NCBI RefSeq assembly: GCF_029962835.1
Contig: NC_080573.1
Span: forward strand, 86,218,001 to 86,282,000
Source: Magnolia sinica
Lineage: Eukaryota > Streptophyta > Magnoliopsida > Magnoliales > Magnoliaceae
Reading direction: 5' to 3'
Length of the DNA stretch: 64,000 bases
The notes beneath the pieces were generated by a model that was not told the DNA's origin, did no database searches, and was given only the letters and a program-made list of their open reading frames with translations. Positions 37,530 through 50,143 of the stretch are shown one piece after another (position 1 is the stretch's first letter; every line of letters starts with the position of its first letter). Position numbers and translations under genes: made by a program.

Positions 37530-39248
37530 ATGCCTCCAAAGACGCGATCTGAACAAGTACAAGTGTCTTTAATTATGCCGCTGGACCTAGAAGGAACGGG
37601 TAGGGAAGAAAGCCCTATATATACCCCAGCACCCCTAGCTCAATCAGAGGACATTGACTCAGGGTCAAGAGTGGAGGAAATCCCGCCCCCTCAACCAGCT
37701 CCCGTGGAAAGGATGTCATCTTTTGAGGCATAGTCAGGAGTCCCGACACCAGACACTTGGGGGAAAATGGTTGCCTTGCTAAGCCAGTAGCAGGCCTTCA
37801 TGAGGGAACAACAGGCCACCATGGTGGCCGCGGTCGAAGCATTATATGAGAGGCCGCACGTATCATCATCGCGGCCAGTTGCAGGGAATGATACCAATGT
37901 GTTTGAAAGATTTCAGAAGCTGCGACCTTCGACTTTTTCTGGGACGACCGATCTCATAGTAGTCGAACATTGGCTAAAATGCATGCTGAAACTTATGGAG
38001 CCATTGGGGTGTTCAGATATGCAAAAGGTAACCCTTGCCACCTTCGCGCTAGAAGGGGAAGCCGATGAATGGTGGGATTCTATGCATAGGCTTACTGCAG
38101 CAGGTTATCTATGGACTTGGGAGAGATTCCATACCAAGTTCAATGAGAAATATTTCCCATAATCATTCTGTGACGAAAAGGTGTCGCAGTTCTTCAAACT
38201 TGAGTAGGGAAACATGACGGTCATGCAATATAAGGCCCGCTTTGCCGAACTCTCTCAGTATGTGCCAACTATCGTCAGTGACGAGAGGGTTAGACTGAGG
38301 AAATTCATAGATGGATTACGGCTAGGAATAAGGTCAAAATTGTGTTGCTTCAACTTTTCCTGATATGTGCAAGTAGTGGACAAGGCCACCAAGGTAGAGA
38401 AAGACGTAGATCAGATAATGAAAGCTCGAACTCTGTTCAGATATTCGAGTAGCCGAGTCAGACCCGCTTCTCCACCTATTAGCCTCGCTATGGTCGATAA
38501 GCGAGCCAGGACTTCTTTGTATCCGGGTATGTCGTGCAATTATTGTGGGAAGTCGGGGCATACCTCAAAGTTTTGCTTCAGGAGGGGACGAGACGAGGGC
38601 GACAAGCCTAGCCCACTAGCGATTCAGCCCCATCCACCTCAGTCTGTGGCTAGCCCACCTATCAGTAGCTGACCTCTATTTCAGAGACCAACAGCTCCGC
38701 TACAAAACAGAGCCTTCGCAGTATGGGTATTTGCTATGTCTGCAGAAGAACGGAATGGGGACACTCCACGATTTGTCTAAGGTACGGCTTACATTCGGAA
38801 TATTCCAGTATTTGTTCTGTTTGATTGGGGTTCTATCATATCTCTTGTTAGTTCATTCGGAGCTAAAGAACTGAATTTAGAATTGAACCGTCTTGAAAGA
38901 CCCTTGGTCATAGCTTCTCCAATGGGAGGATTTGTAGAAACTGTGAGGTTCTGTCCCGCATGCCTGGTTGTATTAGAAGGCCATGAGACTCATATGAACT
39001 TAGTTGTGATGAAAATAAAATAGTTCGATATCATTATCAGTATGGACTGGCTTACTCAGGGTCGTACAATATTGAACTGCCATGCCCGGACGGTTACAAT
39101 AACATTACCTGGGCAGTCATTCTTTATTATACAAGGAAGGGGTCAATTTGAGACCTATGAAGGTCTACGGGCTCTAGAAGAGGCAGAATCAACAGAGATC
39201 ACCATCAACCAGATACCGGTGGTTGGTGAGTTCCCTGAAGTGTTTTAA
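37530..39248 (+). pseudogene. Tekay-like gag and protease, many stops in one frame
   Basis: Starts MPPKTRSEQ at 37530 and stays in one frame to 39248 with nine stops (37731, 37788, 38160, 38205, 38361, 38670, 38778, 39021, 39246) and no frameshift. Capsid hallmarks are ADEWWDSM, W-x-x-F and KYFP (37900-38160). The zinc knuckle CNYCGKSGHTSKFC (38535-38576) is intact. The protease has LFDWGS where the family has D-S/T-G, so its active site is lost. IISMDWL (39030-39052) is the distal protease motif. Several stops stand at positions that are Gln in the family. Confidence 0.9.
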
Positions 39249-39249
39249 G

Positions 39250-40306
39250 ACATACCGGGAAGGAGAGGTAGATTTTACCATTGACCTCCTAGTCGGTACC
39301 ACCCCAAAATCCATGGTTCAATATAGAATGCTGCCATGTGAAATGGAAGAATTGCGGGTGCAGATCGATGAATTATTGGGGCAGGGATTCATCCGCCCTA
39401 GTGTATCTCTATGAGGCGCACCAGTGTTATTCGTAAAGAAGAAAGATGGATCGCAGCGCCTTTGTATCGACTACAGGAGATTGAATCAGGCTGCAGTGAA
39501 GAACAAGTATCCCCTACCATGTATCGATGACTTATTTGATCAGCTCAAGGGTGCCAAATATTTCTCAAAAATCGATCTCAGGTCGGGGTATCATCAGTTG
39601 AGGGTCAAAGAAGAAGACATCCCTAAGACAATGTTCCGCACTAGATATGGGCACTACAAATTTTGGTGATGTCATTTGGCCTCACTAATGCACCTGCGGT
39701 ATTCATGGACTTGATGAATCGGGTCTTTACGCCATACTTAGACCGATTCATCATAGTCTTCATCGATGACATTCTGGTTTATTCTAAGAGTCGTGAAGAG
39801 CACAAGGAGAACTTAAGAACTATTTTGAAGACCCTTCAAGAAAGACAGTTGCATGCAAAGTTATCGAAATGTGACTTCTTGAGGGAAGAAGTAAAATTTT
39901 TGGGTCACGTCATGAAGGAAGGTATCGCGGTTGATCCAGCCAAGGTCGAGGCTATAGTAAAGTGGGAACAACTTGATACGGTCACTAAAGTCAGGAGCTT
40001 TTTGGGGATGGCTAGATATTATTGGCTATTCATAAAGGAATTTTCTCATATCGCTTGGCCCCTAACTCAGTTGATTAAGAAGAACGTGAAATTCAGTTGG
40101 AGTGCTTAAGCAGAGAAGTCTTTTCAGGAACTTAAGAAAAGACTCACCACGGCCCCCGTGCTTACACTTTTAGAAGTAGGGGCCAAGTACGTGGTGTATA
40201 GTGACGCATCGCAGACAGGGCTAGGGTGCATGCTCATGCAGAACAAGAAGGTAATCGCCTATGCTTCCAGGCAGTTAAAGAAACATGAAGAAAATTATCC
40301 TACCCA
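39250..40306 (+). pseudogene. Tekay-like reverse transcriptase and RNase H N-terminus
   Basis: RT follows gag-protease after a frameshift near 39255. Motifs: [20 protein letters not shown] (39424-39485), [22 protein letters not shown], and the catalytic FIDD at 39759-39770. A stop at 39412 and a one-base loss in a T run near 39655 break it. The connection and RNase H begin after a stop at 40107 (VLTLLE, then the catalytic Asp in [11 protein letters not shown], then IAYASRQL). The gene is cut at 40306 by the solo LTR and resumes at 42836. Confidence 0.92.
40302..40306. repeat. Target site duplication ACCCA (left)
   Basis: ACCCA precedes TGTCACGCCCCG at 40307 and follows TTATTACA at 42831-42835. 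Removing the insert rejoins the RNase H frame without a shift. Confidence 0.9.
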
Positions 40307-42830
40307 TGTCACGCCCCGAAATCCAGCACCTGGGTATATCCGATCCTGATTCTGTACCCGCAGGCATGACTTATGTTTTGTATGTTTACATTTCATATTC
40401 CACACATATATTGACAAAATAACCTCATTCATAAAATATAACAATCCAAAAATTAAATAATTAAACATTTATTTAAAGAAAAATATCAATGTTCCGACTA
40501 TTCAAGATTATCATCAAATACATGTCATCGTAATGTTGTCATACTAAATGTTCATTACACTTATTTAGAAAATGGTAAAGAAACAAAAATAAATAAAAGA
40601 AAATCTCCTTAAGCTCCTCCATGAGATCCCAATCCAGAAATTTTAAAATCCCAACAGGGTAAGCTGTGAAGCCTAGTGAGTAATCTCAACACAGGTTTCA
40701 AATAATCTGATGTAATATGAATAAAATGTATAAAAAAAATACAATACATATTTAGGCAAAATAGCAAATGAGGAGATTTTAATAAACAAAATGTTTCCAT
40801 GTAAATTCAAAGAAAAATGAATGAATGAAATCAACATATGCTATACTCCATAATAACATGCGCAGTTTATTCTTTTTAAAACCAGGGCCAGTTTACACCG
40901 GTTGGCCAACACCCGTGCCAATACAACACCTAGCCTAGCAATGGGAACCTCTTACATGATATGCTCACCCATCCAAAGGGCACTTGGTGAGGGACCCATT
41001 TGTACGTTAGCTGATCAGACTACTACCCTACCGAACTTGGCAGTGGGAACCTTTTGCAATCCTGACATGCTCACCCACTCAAAGGGTACGGTAGAGGTTC
41101 CAAAAGGTACCAGTTGGGTTTCTAGGACTTTCAACCCAAGGGTCTTGATGCCCTACCTATTTACGCTTTAGGGATTTTCAACCCAGAGGACTTGATCACC
41201 TCACCTATTTTCTGGTGTTTCATAACTATTTTAATGATGCATGATTTTAATGTTGCATAAGTCAAATATTTCTAAATATCTTCAATGATCACTATTCTTC
41301 GATCAATCCATAATACTTGATGTACATGATTTATCAAACTAAAAACAAAATTTTTAACCAATGTAAATTGTATGTAGATAATTAAAATTTTACGTAAAAA
41401 ATAAAATAAACATTCAACATAATCTATTAGACCTTGGTTAAAATACAACGTAAAATTAAACATGCAACATGATTTATTAAATCTTGATTAAAAAGATAAA
41501 CATGCAACATGATTTATACGATTTAAGAATCTATATAAAAAATATATATAAACTCAAGATTTTGCAATAACTTTTAACAAAACAAAATCTAAATGCAAAT
41601 AAATGAATTTTTTTAAAGATATGATTAACAATAAGACTAAAAAACTCCAATGAAAGCATATTAAATCAATGACAACAAAAATAATAGTTTAAACAACATT
41701 TTAAGAAGTAGGGTAAGTAATTACATCGAATTAAAAAGTACATCCAAGATGGCAATTTTGTATTATAAGTATACATGAATTAACAAATAAAATGAATTAA
41801 ATTAAATTATATAGAGTTTTCATAAATATCAAGTGAGAGAAAAGCTCACCTTTTTCTTAAAATTATTTTCTTTTCTTTTTCCTTTTTCTTTTATTTTCTT
41901 CCTCTCTCGTCCTTTTTCTCTCTCCTCTTTTCTTTCTTCCTTTTTCTCTCTTCTCTCTCTCCCTCTTTCCAACGTAATTAACCAACTAGCAACTATCTTT
42001 TTTTTTCCTCTCTCTCTCTCCTCACTCTTCTCACGTCACACCACATCCCGCTTCTCTTCCTTGCTCCTTATTTATAAGGATAACATCACGTGTGCTATTA
42101 ATGTACTTTTAAAATTTCAGTTTTCTTTCGGTTTTTTTTAATCTTTGTACGTCACATTTTTTTTCTTTTGGTTTACACCACGTCACAAGTCTAAACACTT
42201 CACATGCATTTATGCTTCCGTTTTGCAATTCTTTTCATCAAGTTGTTTTTTTTTTCTTTTACAACGTGGGTTGGTTAAATGCACACATCCACCATGCATC
42301 TTATGTACATGGCATGCATGTGCCACATGTATGTGTAAGCTATGATGCATGCATGGGCTACTTGTGTGTGCGCGTGAGAGGTATATATGTGATGTGTTTG
42401 GTGTATGTGTGTAGTTGTAATGTATTCAATGGTGCATAAGTGTATGATGTAGATTGATGGACGGATTAATGTATGCATAAATGGATGGATAGATATATGC
42501 AGATGAGTTGTAAGATCGATGGCTAGACTCCAAGATGGATGGGTAGGATTGTGGGTGGCCATATAACCAATATGATGGATGGTCAGTTCAGATGCAAGGA
42601 CAAGTGTTCCGATGATTTCAGCATATGGACGGTTTGATGGTTGTATCGTTGGATGGATGGTTAAATATATGGTTGGATTTATTAGTTAACGAACAATTGG
42701 ATCGGATATGTCCAAATCAATGGTTGAGATTGAACCAGTTGATCTTGTAGATCGATGGTCATATCGAACTAATTGGGTACATCGATCAATGGTTAAAATT
42801 TGACGGTCAAGATTTATTTAGGTTATTACA
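40307..42830 (-). mobile_element. Solo LTR, 2524 bp, inside the RNase H gene
   Basis: TGTCACGCCCCG to GGTTATTACA with a perfect ACCCA duplication and no internal region. Orientation is probably minus: TATAAATA on the minus strand (42069-42076) is followed by a purine-rich leader (CT-rich on the plus strand, 41860-42060). The sequence differs from family C. It holds a small imperfect duplication (CCCAYCCAAAGGG and CAACCCARRGG words, 40970-41200) and a GATGGATGG-rich stretch (42440-42790). Confidence 0.85.
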
Positions 42831-42835
42831 ACCCA

Positions 42836-44637
42836 TGACCTGGAACTCGCTGCAGTGGTCTTCACCTTAAAATTTTGGAGGCACTACTTATATGGGGAGG
42901 AGTTCAAATTATTCTGCGATCACAAGAGTTTGAAGCATATCTTCACTCAAAAAGATCTAAACATGCGGCAACGTCGATGGATGAAAATGTTGAAAGACTT
43001 CAAATTTGAAGTATCTTATCATCCTAGCAAGGAAAAACCTTGTAACTGATGCCTTGAGTCGGAAGAGGAATCACGAAGTTATGGCTAGCCTCATGATAAG
43101 AGAAGGAGAGATGCTAGATTTCATCCAGGACTATGATGCGTAGTTTTCTTTTAAAGGACCGAGTATCCTAGTGGCTTCATTGGTTATGGAACCAGCTTTG
43201 ATCCGTCACATCATTGAATCTCAAGATCAGGACGAATCACTAATGGGATTGAGGCTGAGGTGTGAAAGCGAGGGAATGCAGGACTAGTAAATCAGTTCAG
43301 ATGGCGGCCTGAGATACCGAGGCCGTATCTGTGTACCGAAATTGAAACAGGCGATACTGGGTGAAGCGCATAAATTCCGTCTCACCGTTCATCCTGGTAG
43401 CACAAAAATGTATCAGGATGTTAGGCGCCAGTACTGGTGGGAGAATATGAAGCGAGATATTGCATAATACGTTGCAAAGTGTCTCACCTACCAGCAAGTA
43501 AAGGCAGAACACCGAAAGCCACCAAGCCTTTTACAGCCATTGCCACTTGCTGAATGGAAGTGGGACTGTATCAACAAGGACTTCATCTCGGGACTCCCAA
43601 AGACACGTGGGAACCATGACTCCATTTAGATGATAGTTGACAGACTTACCAAGTTAACCCGGTTCCTCCCTATGCATGTAAATAATTCAGTTGATAACTT
43701 AGGTAAATTGTATATTTGGGAGATTGTTCATGCATACGGTATTCCAAGGGAAATTTTGCCAAATCATGACACAAGGTTCACTTCTACATTCTGGAAAAGG
43801 TTACAAGAAGAGTTGGGTACATAGTTGAAATTTAGCACAACATTTCACCCTCAGATAGATGGTCAGACATAAAGAGTGAATCAAGTGCTAGAAGACATGT
43901 TGAGAGCCTATGTGTTGGACTTCAAGGGCAGTTGGGACGAGCATATCCATCTCGCAGAGTTCGCTTATAACAATAGTTTTCAAACCAGCATTGGCATGGC
44001 TCCGTTCGAAGCTCTATACGAACGACCTTGTCGAGCACCACATTGCTAGGCTAAAGTTGGAGAGAAGAGCTTATTGGGGCCAGAGCTAGTCCAGGAAACT
44101 ATAGAGAAGATTGATCTAATCCGAAAATGCTTGCACACGGCTCAAAGCAGGCAGAAGAGTTACGCAGACAATCGTAGGCGAGATTTGGAATTTACTGTTG
44201 GTAATCATATATTCTTGAAGATCTCCCTTATGAGGGGCGTCATGCGATTTCGGAAGAAAGGGAAGCTCTCTCCCCGATTCCTTGGGCCTTTCGAAATCAT
44301 GGACAGGGTGGGAGCCGTTGCCTACTGCCTAACTCTTCCACCAAAGTTTGCCAATTTTCATAATGTTTTTCACATATCTATGTTAAATAAATATGAACCG
44401 GATGCATCTCATATCATTAGCTGGGAAGAGATCGAGTTAAACGATGATGCTAGCTACATCGAAGCCCCAGTTCGCATATTGGATCACAAGGAACAAATCC
44501 TGCATACTAAAACCATTCCATTGGTGAAGGTTCTTTGGTCTCATCGCAGAGTCGAGGAAACAACGTGGGAAAGCCAAGCTGAGATAGAAGAAAAGTATCC
44601 GCACCTTTTCGACGACCCCACTCAAGTACAATTTTGA
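42836..44637 (+). pseudogene. Tekay-like RNase H C-terminus, integrase and chromodomain-like tail
   Basis: RNase H resumes with [18 protein letters not shown] and [11 protein letters not shown]. After a one-base insertion near 43043 come the integrase zinc-binding region (LTVHPGSTKMYQDVRRQYWW) and catalytic core. Its first Asp is in WDCINKDFISGLP, the second in NHDTRFTS, and the Glu in the NQVLEDMLRAY segment. The C-terminus has GPFEIMDRVG, then LVKVLW and EETTWESQAEIEEKYPHLF, which fits the divergent type II chromodomain of Tekay elements. Stops in the core (for example 43822 and about 43870) inactivate it. Confidence 0.9.
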
Positions 44638-44653
44638 GGAAGAATTTTTTTTT

Positions 44654-44665
44654 AAGGAGGGGAGA
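44654..44665 (+). promoter_or_regulatory. Polypurine tract
   Basis: AAGGAGGGGAGA directly before the 3' LTR, the usual second-strand primer. Confidence 0.85.
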
Positions 44666-44666
44666 T

Positions 44667-47600
44667 TGTAACGACCCTCAATTTTCATCGTAAATTTAAA
44701 CTTGAAAGCAGGAACGACCACCTCCACTTAGAACTAACTAAACCCCCAAATACAACCATCTGTAAGAATAGAACCAGACTGATCTTCAGTCCAGAACAGT
44801 TAATAAACCTAGCACGAGGAATGTGCAGCTTAGATCTCACCCACTAATAAATGGGGCTCATGATAATCTACAAATAAGGGTCTTAAACTCTAGATAGGGT
44901 AAATACTCACCACCTAAACCTAACAATGTTAATCTATAACCATTAGAAGACCTCCTAAGATCAATGGACGGCATGGATAGGCCATGATCACGACGTGGAC
45001 ACCACATCTGTGTTGTGTGTGTGCACAGAGGGTGTGCTCGCGCCATGCACGAGATCCCCATATCAGGTCAAACGAGCTTTGACCCGATGGAAATCACCAA
45101 GCCGCAATATTTCAAAAAATATCTCCCGCCTGACGTTGTTCCATCAGACCGTCCATTCGATGGTGCAAACACACGTTTTCCAAATAAGGAAACCAGATCT
45201 GGACCATCCACATGACAATTAGGGTCCCACCGATCATGACCATGATGGGATTCCCAATTGAAAACCACTCGCGCCACCTCTGATAACGACCTAGCAAACA
45301 ACGCACAAGGATGTCGCTGGCTGAGACGAGATATCCACGTCTGCCACATCTCTAACTAATCTGACCATTAGGAACCGTTGGATGGAGGCCACGCACGCAA
45401 AGAAAAGCCTCGTCAGCCCTACCGTTTCTAAAAAATGCTCCCCTACCCGTTGAAAGGCAGAAAGAATCCTTTCCATTCTTAGCAAGTGTAATCCCAACCT
45501 TCTCTCACCTTCTAGAAGCTTCATCCGAGTAATCTGAATTGTCCAGTCTAGGGCTGGCCGAAAATCTCATAAGGAAGGAGGAGATTTTGGCGAGTCACAA
45601 CCACATCTCGCACCGCCTTTGTTTTAAGACAACTATCATCATCACCATCCCACCCACAGTTGAATGGACCCCACAAGCCTGATGGACCCCATCAGGACCT
45701 TCTCAACATCTCAGATCGATGAATCACCCGTCCTATATGAAAATGCCATTTCCAGCTGAACATCTTCCCCAAAAATGATTTTGGACGCACATCCCATAAG
45801 ACTATTCCTTTCACACATCCAGACCGTTCATCATATGGCCCACCCCACATAAAGCCCATCTGGATGGGTCTTATAGACCTACGCACGAGATCTAATACGC
45901 GGTGTGTCCCTAATGACAAGCCATTCTCGGCTAAACCATTTTATTTCCACGCTAATCTTCGTGATTAGCTGTGGAACTCTCCAGAAATAGAATGGCTATA
46001 AATAGCTTGATATTAGGGTGAATCCCAAGGGAAGAAAAAGATTAGAAATAGAAAGAGAAAGAGATAGAGATTTTGGGCATTGTTTGGGCGAGTTGCAAGC
46101 TTTGTAGTAGCTTGACTCAACTTGAGTCGTCTGATTTCTAAGTGAAAGTTGAGGGTGAGGAAGGACATGGTAAGAGAGAAAGAAGTCGGGTGAGTTGAGA
46201 GAAGATAGAAAGTGAGGCGGTTGAGGAGAATGTGAGTGTGCAGCTGCTGGAACAGATTTCCAGTTGTTGTCCAACCTAGTAACTCCGATCGGCTCTATAG
46301 ATGACGAGTCAGAACCAATTTCTGACCCGTTTATTGTACTAAGTTGTAAATCATTTGAGGGAGCAAAGATAGAAGTCGTGCAAATCAACCCCACTCCCTG
46401 TCTAAACCCTTCGGTAGGCACGTTAATGAATAGACCCAACCCACTGCAATTTCAGACTGTTGCACCTTAAAACGGTAATGGAAAACGAGTCTGGTTAAGG
46501 TATTCCTGACCTCCGATGCACCCAGGCCTCCTTTCAACGTCCATACCAAGTCACTGATCAGGTAATACTGTCTTTTTCCCTCTATTGCTGCTAATCCAAC
46601 CTGCTGGGCTAATCGTGTTTACTGTCATCTCGACTCGATCACGAGTTGAGTGACTCAACTACCCATTCCGAGGTGAAAACCCTGATCTAGGCTCATGGCC
46701 AAGACCGTTTCACTTCGGGCTATGACCAGCACCACGAACTGGTCTTAGGCCTGTTCACAATGTGGCACGCTGCTAGCTGTGAGGTCTTGACTGAGTTAGG
46801 TCACCACTGAGTCAATGGCTCAGGACCGATTTCAACTCAAGAGACCTAACTCAGTTGGCTAGGGAAGTATCTCACCCCAGTCAGTCCAGAGCCCTGTCAT
46901 GGGCAATCCAGAACTGCCCAGTTGGGGGCTAACTTGGCCATTTTTCCCTTCTGAGTCGACTCTACACTCAATGAAGGGTTGACTCGGCCAATTTCCCCAA
47001 CTGAGTCGAGTTGGCTCCAATATTAGAACCACCTGAGGTTGATTTGGAAAGTGATAGATCTAATGGATCATTAATTTAACCTTGTAGATAGTAGATCTCT
47101 TAACAACTAACTCAACTAGTTATTAATTAAAAACCCCGACCGAGTCAACTCGGTCGTAACTCACTGGTGCCTTGTAATGGTTTATCCAGGCACAACCAAC
47201 AACTATTCTACCTTAAAAGACATCTCAAAACAAGAAGGACTCTCAATCAAGGTGAGGGATATCCCACATGGCTTCCTCGTTTCATGGAATTACAAAATAG
47301 TTAAGCCTAGAAGTATTATGATCTTGTGTTTGCATGATAGATACATTTCTTTTAAATGTTCATTGATAATCATGTGAGTAATGTCCCACTCTACTTCTTC
47401 ATTCATTGAATTCATGATTTATTTAAGCCTAACTTGTGGGAAGTGTTATAGTATTTACTGTTATTCATTTACCTTAAATTTGTATAGATGATCATGGAGA
47501 AATGTTTATAACCCTGCTGCTTAATTTCCATTTTTATAGAATTTTACCTTATAACTATCATGCCACTATTGTGTTTGTTTGATCTTGGTACGCTTCTATT

Positions 47601-49010
47601 AATCATAATGTGAAGTAGGAAGTCCTATCTAAAAACTATCATACTAATTGTGAGGAACCACCTTTATAGCTTCCTATGTCCTTACAATTCCTAAGTTAGT
47701 TGGAATCCAACATGTGGTAAAAATTCAAATTATGGTGAGTTAAATCTATTGTTCGCTTGAACACCTTAATCTTGTTGTCCAAAACTCCATGACTACATTT
47801 ATTCTAATTATTATGACATCACATGGATAACTATTGCTTATGAGAAAACTTCTAGTAATGTGACATTAGTCTTGCAAATTCCATTTCACCTTTTTACTAC
47901 AAGGATTACGTAGCGAATATCCTGATTATTGGAAAGATAGTAGGGACTTTTAGTAAACCTATACTATCTAATCCTACTTGGCATTGACAATCTGTATTGG
48001 TAAGCAAGCACGTGGACTTAGTGAAATTATCAAGATTCAAATGAATTCATGCTTGGATGGTGGATATCTTACTTTGAGAATGCCTATGAGTTAAAGAGTT
48101 ATTTTACAAAGTCTATAGAATGTACTTGAGTATCATGGTGCATGACATCCACACATGACATATGAGCTTTTTCGAGTATGCAATGTAAGCCATACTCTGC
48201 ACAATTTACTGATGGTTCTATCACTCCAGTAAATTCCCAGAATCTGTGCATTTGGGTCACTTTGGGTGCTCTTAATTTACATGTGGATTTTCCAGGATTA
48301 GACACTCCTCAGGCGTACCCCATGTATTTTTTCAAGAGTCAAGATATCCTTGGGCGCTCTCACTTGCATGGTCTTTTCCATGTAGTCTACCTACCGCAAG
48401 CGATCCTTTATTTTGACAGCTGGATGTGCATCCCCAGATTTGTGACTTAAGCACGCATTCATACATCCATGTACTTGCATTTAAGTTCACATTATCTTCC
48501 ATATGATTGAATATGTTTGATATAAACTATTTTGGAATGATGTGGTATGCATGAATCCTTGAGAAAAGTTCCCACTGATTTTTCACTCACCCAATAGTGC
48601 GATTGCACCAAATAGATACAGGTATGATGGAGGAAGATGGCGACTATGATGGGACCCCTGGCGCAGCTGGTTAGAAGTATGAAGAGGAAGGACAGTATGC
48701 TGATACGATTGAGCCATTGGAGCTCAACTGATGATATATGATTTATCTACTTTCTTGTTCTTAGACATTATCTTCATGTTGCTTATTTTGAATTTGTAAT
48801 TAAAAATCCCCTGTTGTGGGATCTTGCTTTATCTCCTTATGTTCCAATCACATATGTTGAACTCTTCTTAATAGTTTATAGAATAGTTACATTTCGATGT
48901 TATGAAATATGTTAGACATTAGATGAATGGTTGTTACATAGCATGACAAAACCCTCAAGATTCTCGTACTCGAGCGGTCATCCTCGAGTTATGAGAATCA
49001 GGGTGTTACA
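44667..49010 (+). repeat. 3' LTR of the Tekay-like element, 4344 bp
   Basis: TGTAACGACCC to GGGTGTTACA, followed by CCTAC. Collinear with the 5' LTR throughout, with scattered point changes and small indels only. Confidence 0.92.
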
Positions 49011-49245
49011 CCTACAAATATGCAATCAAGGTGGGGATACCATCCACCACAAGATCAAGGATCTAGATGACTACTACATGTTGATTATTAAATAAACATC
49101 ATGGTGGGGTCTAGGGAGAATGGGCCCATCATGAATTACACATATGAATCATGGTGGGCCATTGGCCACACCATGGGTCCAAAATAGGATCCATACCATT
49201 AATCGGTATGCCCCACTTAGCCCATCATCAAAATCACAATCTAGT

Positions 49246-49258
49246 CCTATAAATACCC
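49246..49258 (+). promoter_or_regulatory. TATA-like motif on the plus strand of C1
   Basis: CTATAAATACCCA, with CCTATAAAACACCC at the same place in C2 (about 29555). It points opposite to the inferred direction of the LTR. Confidence 0.3.
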
Positions 49259-49598
49259 ACCTATAGCTTATCTTCTTGGCTCCTTAGACTCCTTAGCTCC
49301 TAAGCTTCCACTTTAATGGTGGATGATGAAGTTTGGATGGTTGGATGGTGAGATTTAGTGGTAGGGAGATGAGTCTAGCACTTAGATCATTTTCTCTCCT
49401 TAGGATTTCTTCTCTTAGTTGCTAGGGATTTGGGTAGAGAATTGAGATGGGATAGAGTGAAATAAGAGAAGAGTGGTGTTGTGTAAGAGGAATGATGAGT
49501 GGAAAGCATGGGTTGTGTAAGAGGAGTGACATGAGAGTTGACTTTTGGATGAGAGAGGTATGGGTTGTCATGCCTTGTTGGTAAGAGAGGGATGGGTT

Positions 49599-49736
49599 AT
49601 ACCTAGATCCATAGCTCAAGTGGTAAACTAGGTGAAAGATACATCAATTCAACACTGAGGTCTTGGTATCGATTCCCTAGAGGGGGTAGCTAATAGTGAA
49701 GTGTGAACTAACAGTGGTTGTACTAACAAGCTAACA

Positions 49737-49762
<26 letters not shown>
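49599..49762 (+). mobile_element. tRNA-derived SINE inserted in C1
   Basis: The insert is flanked by a 15-base direct repeat, AGAGAGGGATGGGTT, at 49584-49598 and 49763-49777. It holds a pol III A-box-like TAGCTCAAGTGG (49612-49623) and a B-box-like GGTATCGATTCC (49665-49676) at tRNA-like spacing, and ends in an AAAAGAGAGAGA-type purine tail. C2 lacks the insert at the matching place (about 29880). The B box differs from the GGTTCGANNCC consensus by one inserted base and one change, so this copy is probably inactive. Confidence 0.8.
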
Positions 49763-49768
<6 letters not shown>

Positions 49769-50143
49769 GGATGGGTTGCTTGTCTTGGTGGGAAGAGAGG
49801 CATGGGTGAGTGATGGGTTGTACTTGATTGATTGATGGGAAAGGCATAGGTAGAGATTCTCTAGAATCTCTCGAAATTCGCAACGCATGGCATTTCCTCG
49901 AGATATACGCGGGCCTACAACTCCTAGCCTAGGTATCGCATTGGTGTGCGCAAGACGCGACATTAGAACCATAGTAATGGTGCGGTCATAAGGGTATAAG
50001 TTTCGGATTGAGTCGACTCAAGTCTTCGAGATCCGACTTAAGGTCAACATGTTTACTATCTACAGGTCGCGGGTCACCAGAATTCATCGGAGAGGATCAC
50101 AAGAGTTGGTGGAACAGTACAGTACTAGGATACGGGCCTTACA

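Larger units (their letters stand above)
31800..49010 (+). mobile_element. Tekay-like chromovirus (Ty3/gypsy), decayed, 17.2 kb with insertion
   Basis: Structurally complete: LTRs 31800-36146 and 44667-49010, primer site, gag-protease-RT-RNase H-integrase in Ty3/gypsy order, a C-terminal chromodomain-like segment, a polypurine tract, and a CCTAC target duplication. It is 14.7 kb without the solo LTR at 40307-42830. At least nine in-frame stops in gag-protease and several frameshifts make it non-functional. The chromodomain-like tail, Met-tRNA primer and long LTRs fit the Tekay/Del clade. Confidence 0.93.
24260..50143 (-). mobile_element. Solo LTR C1 (family C, antisense) with nested insertions
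   Basis: On the plus strand C1 starts TGTCACGCCCC and ends GGGCCTTACA, flanked by ATTTT. Its own sequence is in three pieces, 24260-25879, 30219-31799 and 49016-50143, about 4.33 kb in total including a SINE. No internal region, primer site or coding sequence of its own is present, which fits recombination between the LTRs of one element. The orientation is inferred from C3, where the GACGTGA end borders a primer site. Confidence 0.85.

Noticed and set aside
40307-42830. Possible complete short element (TRIM or LARD) instead of a solo LTR
   Set aside because: No direct repeats at the two ends and no primer site inside; a single LTR with a 5-bp duplication explains it.
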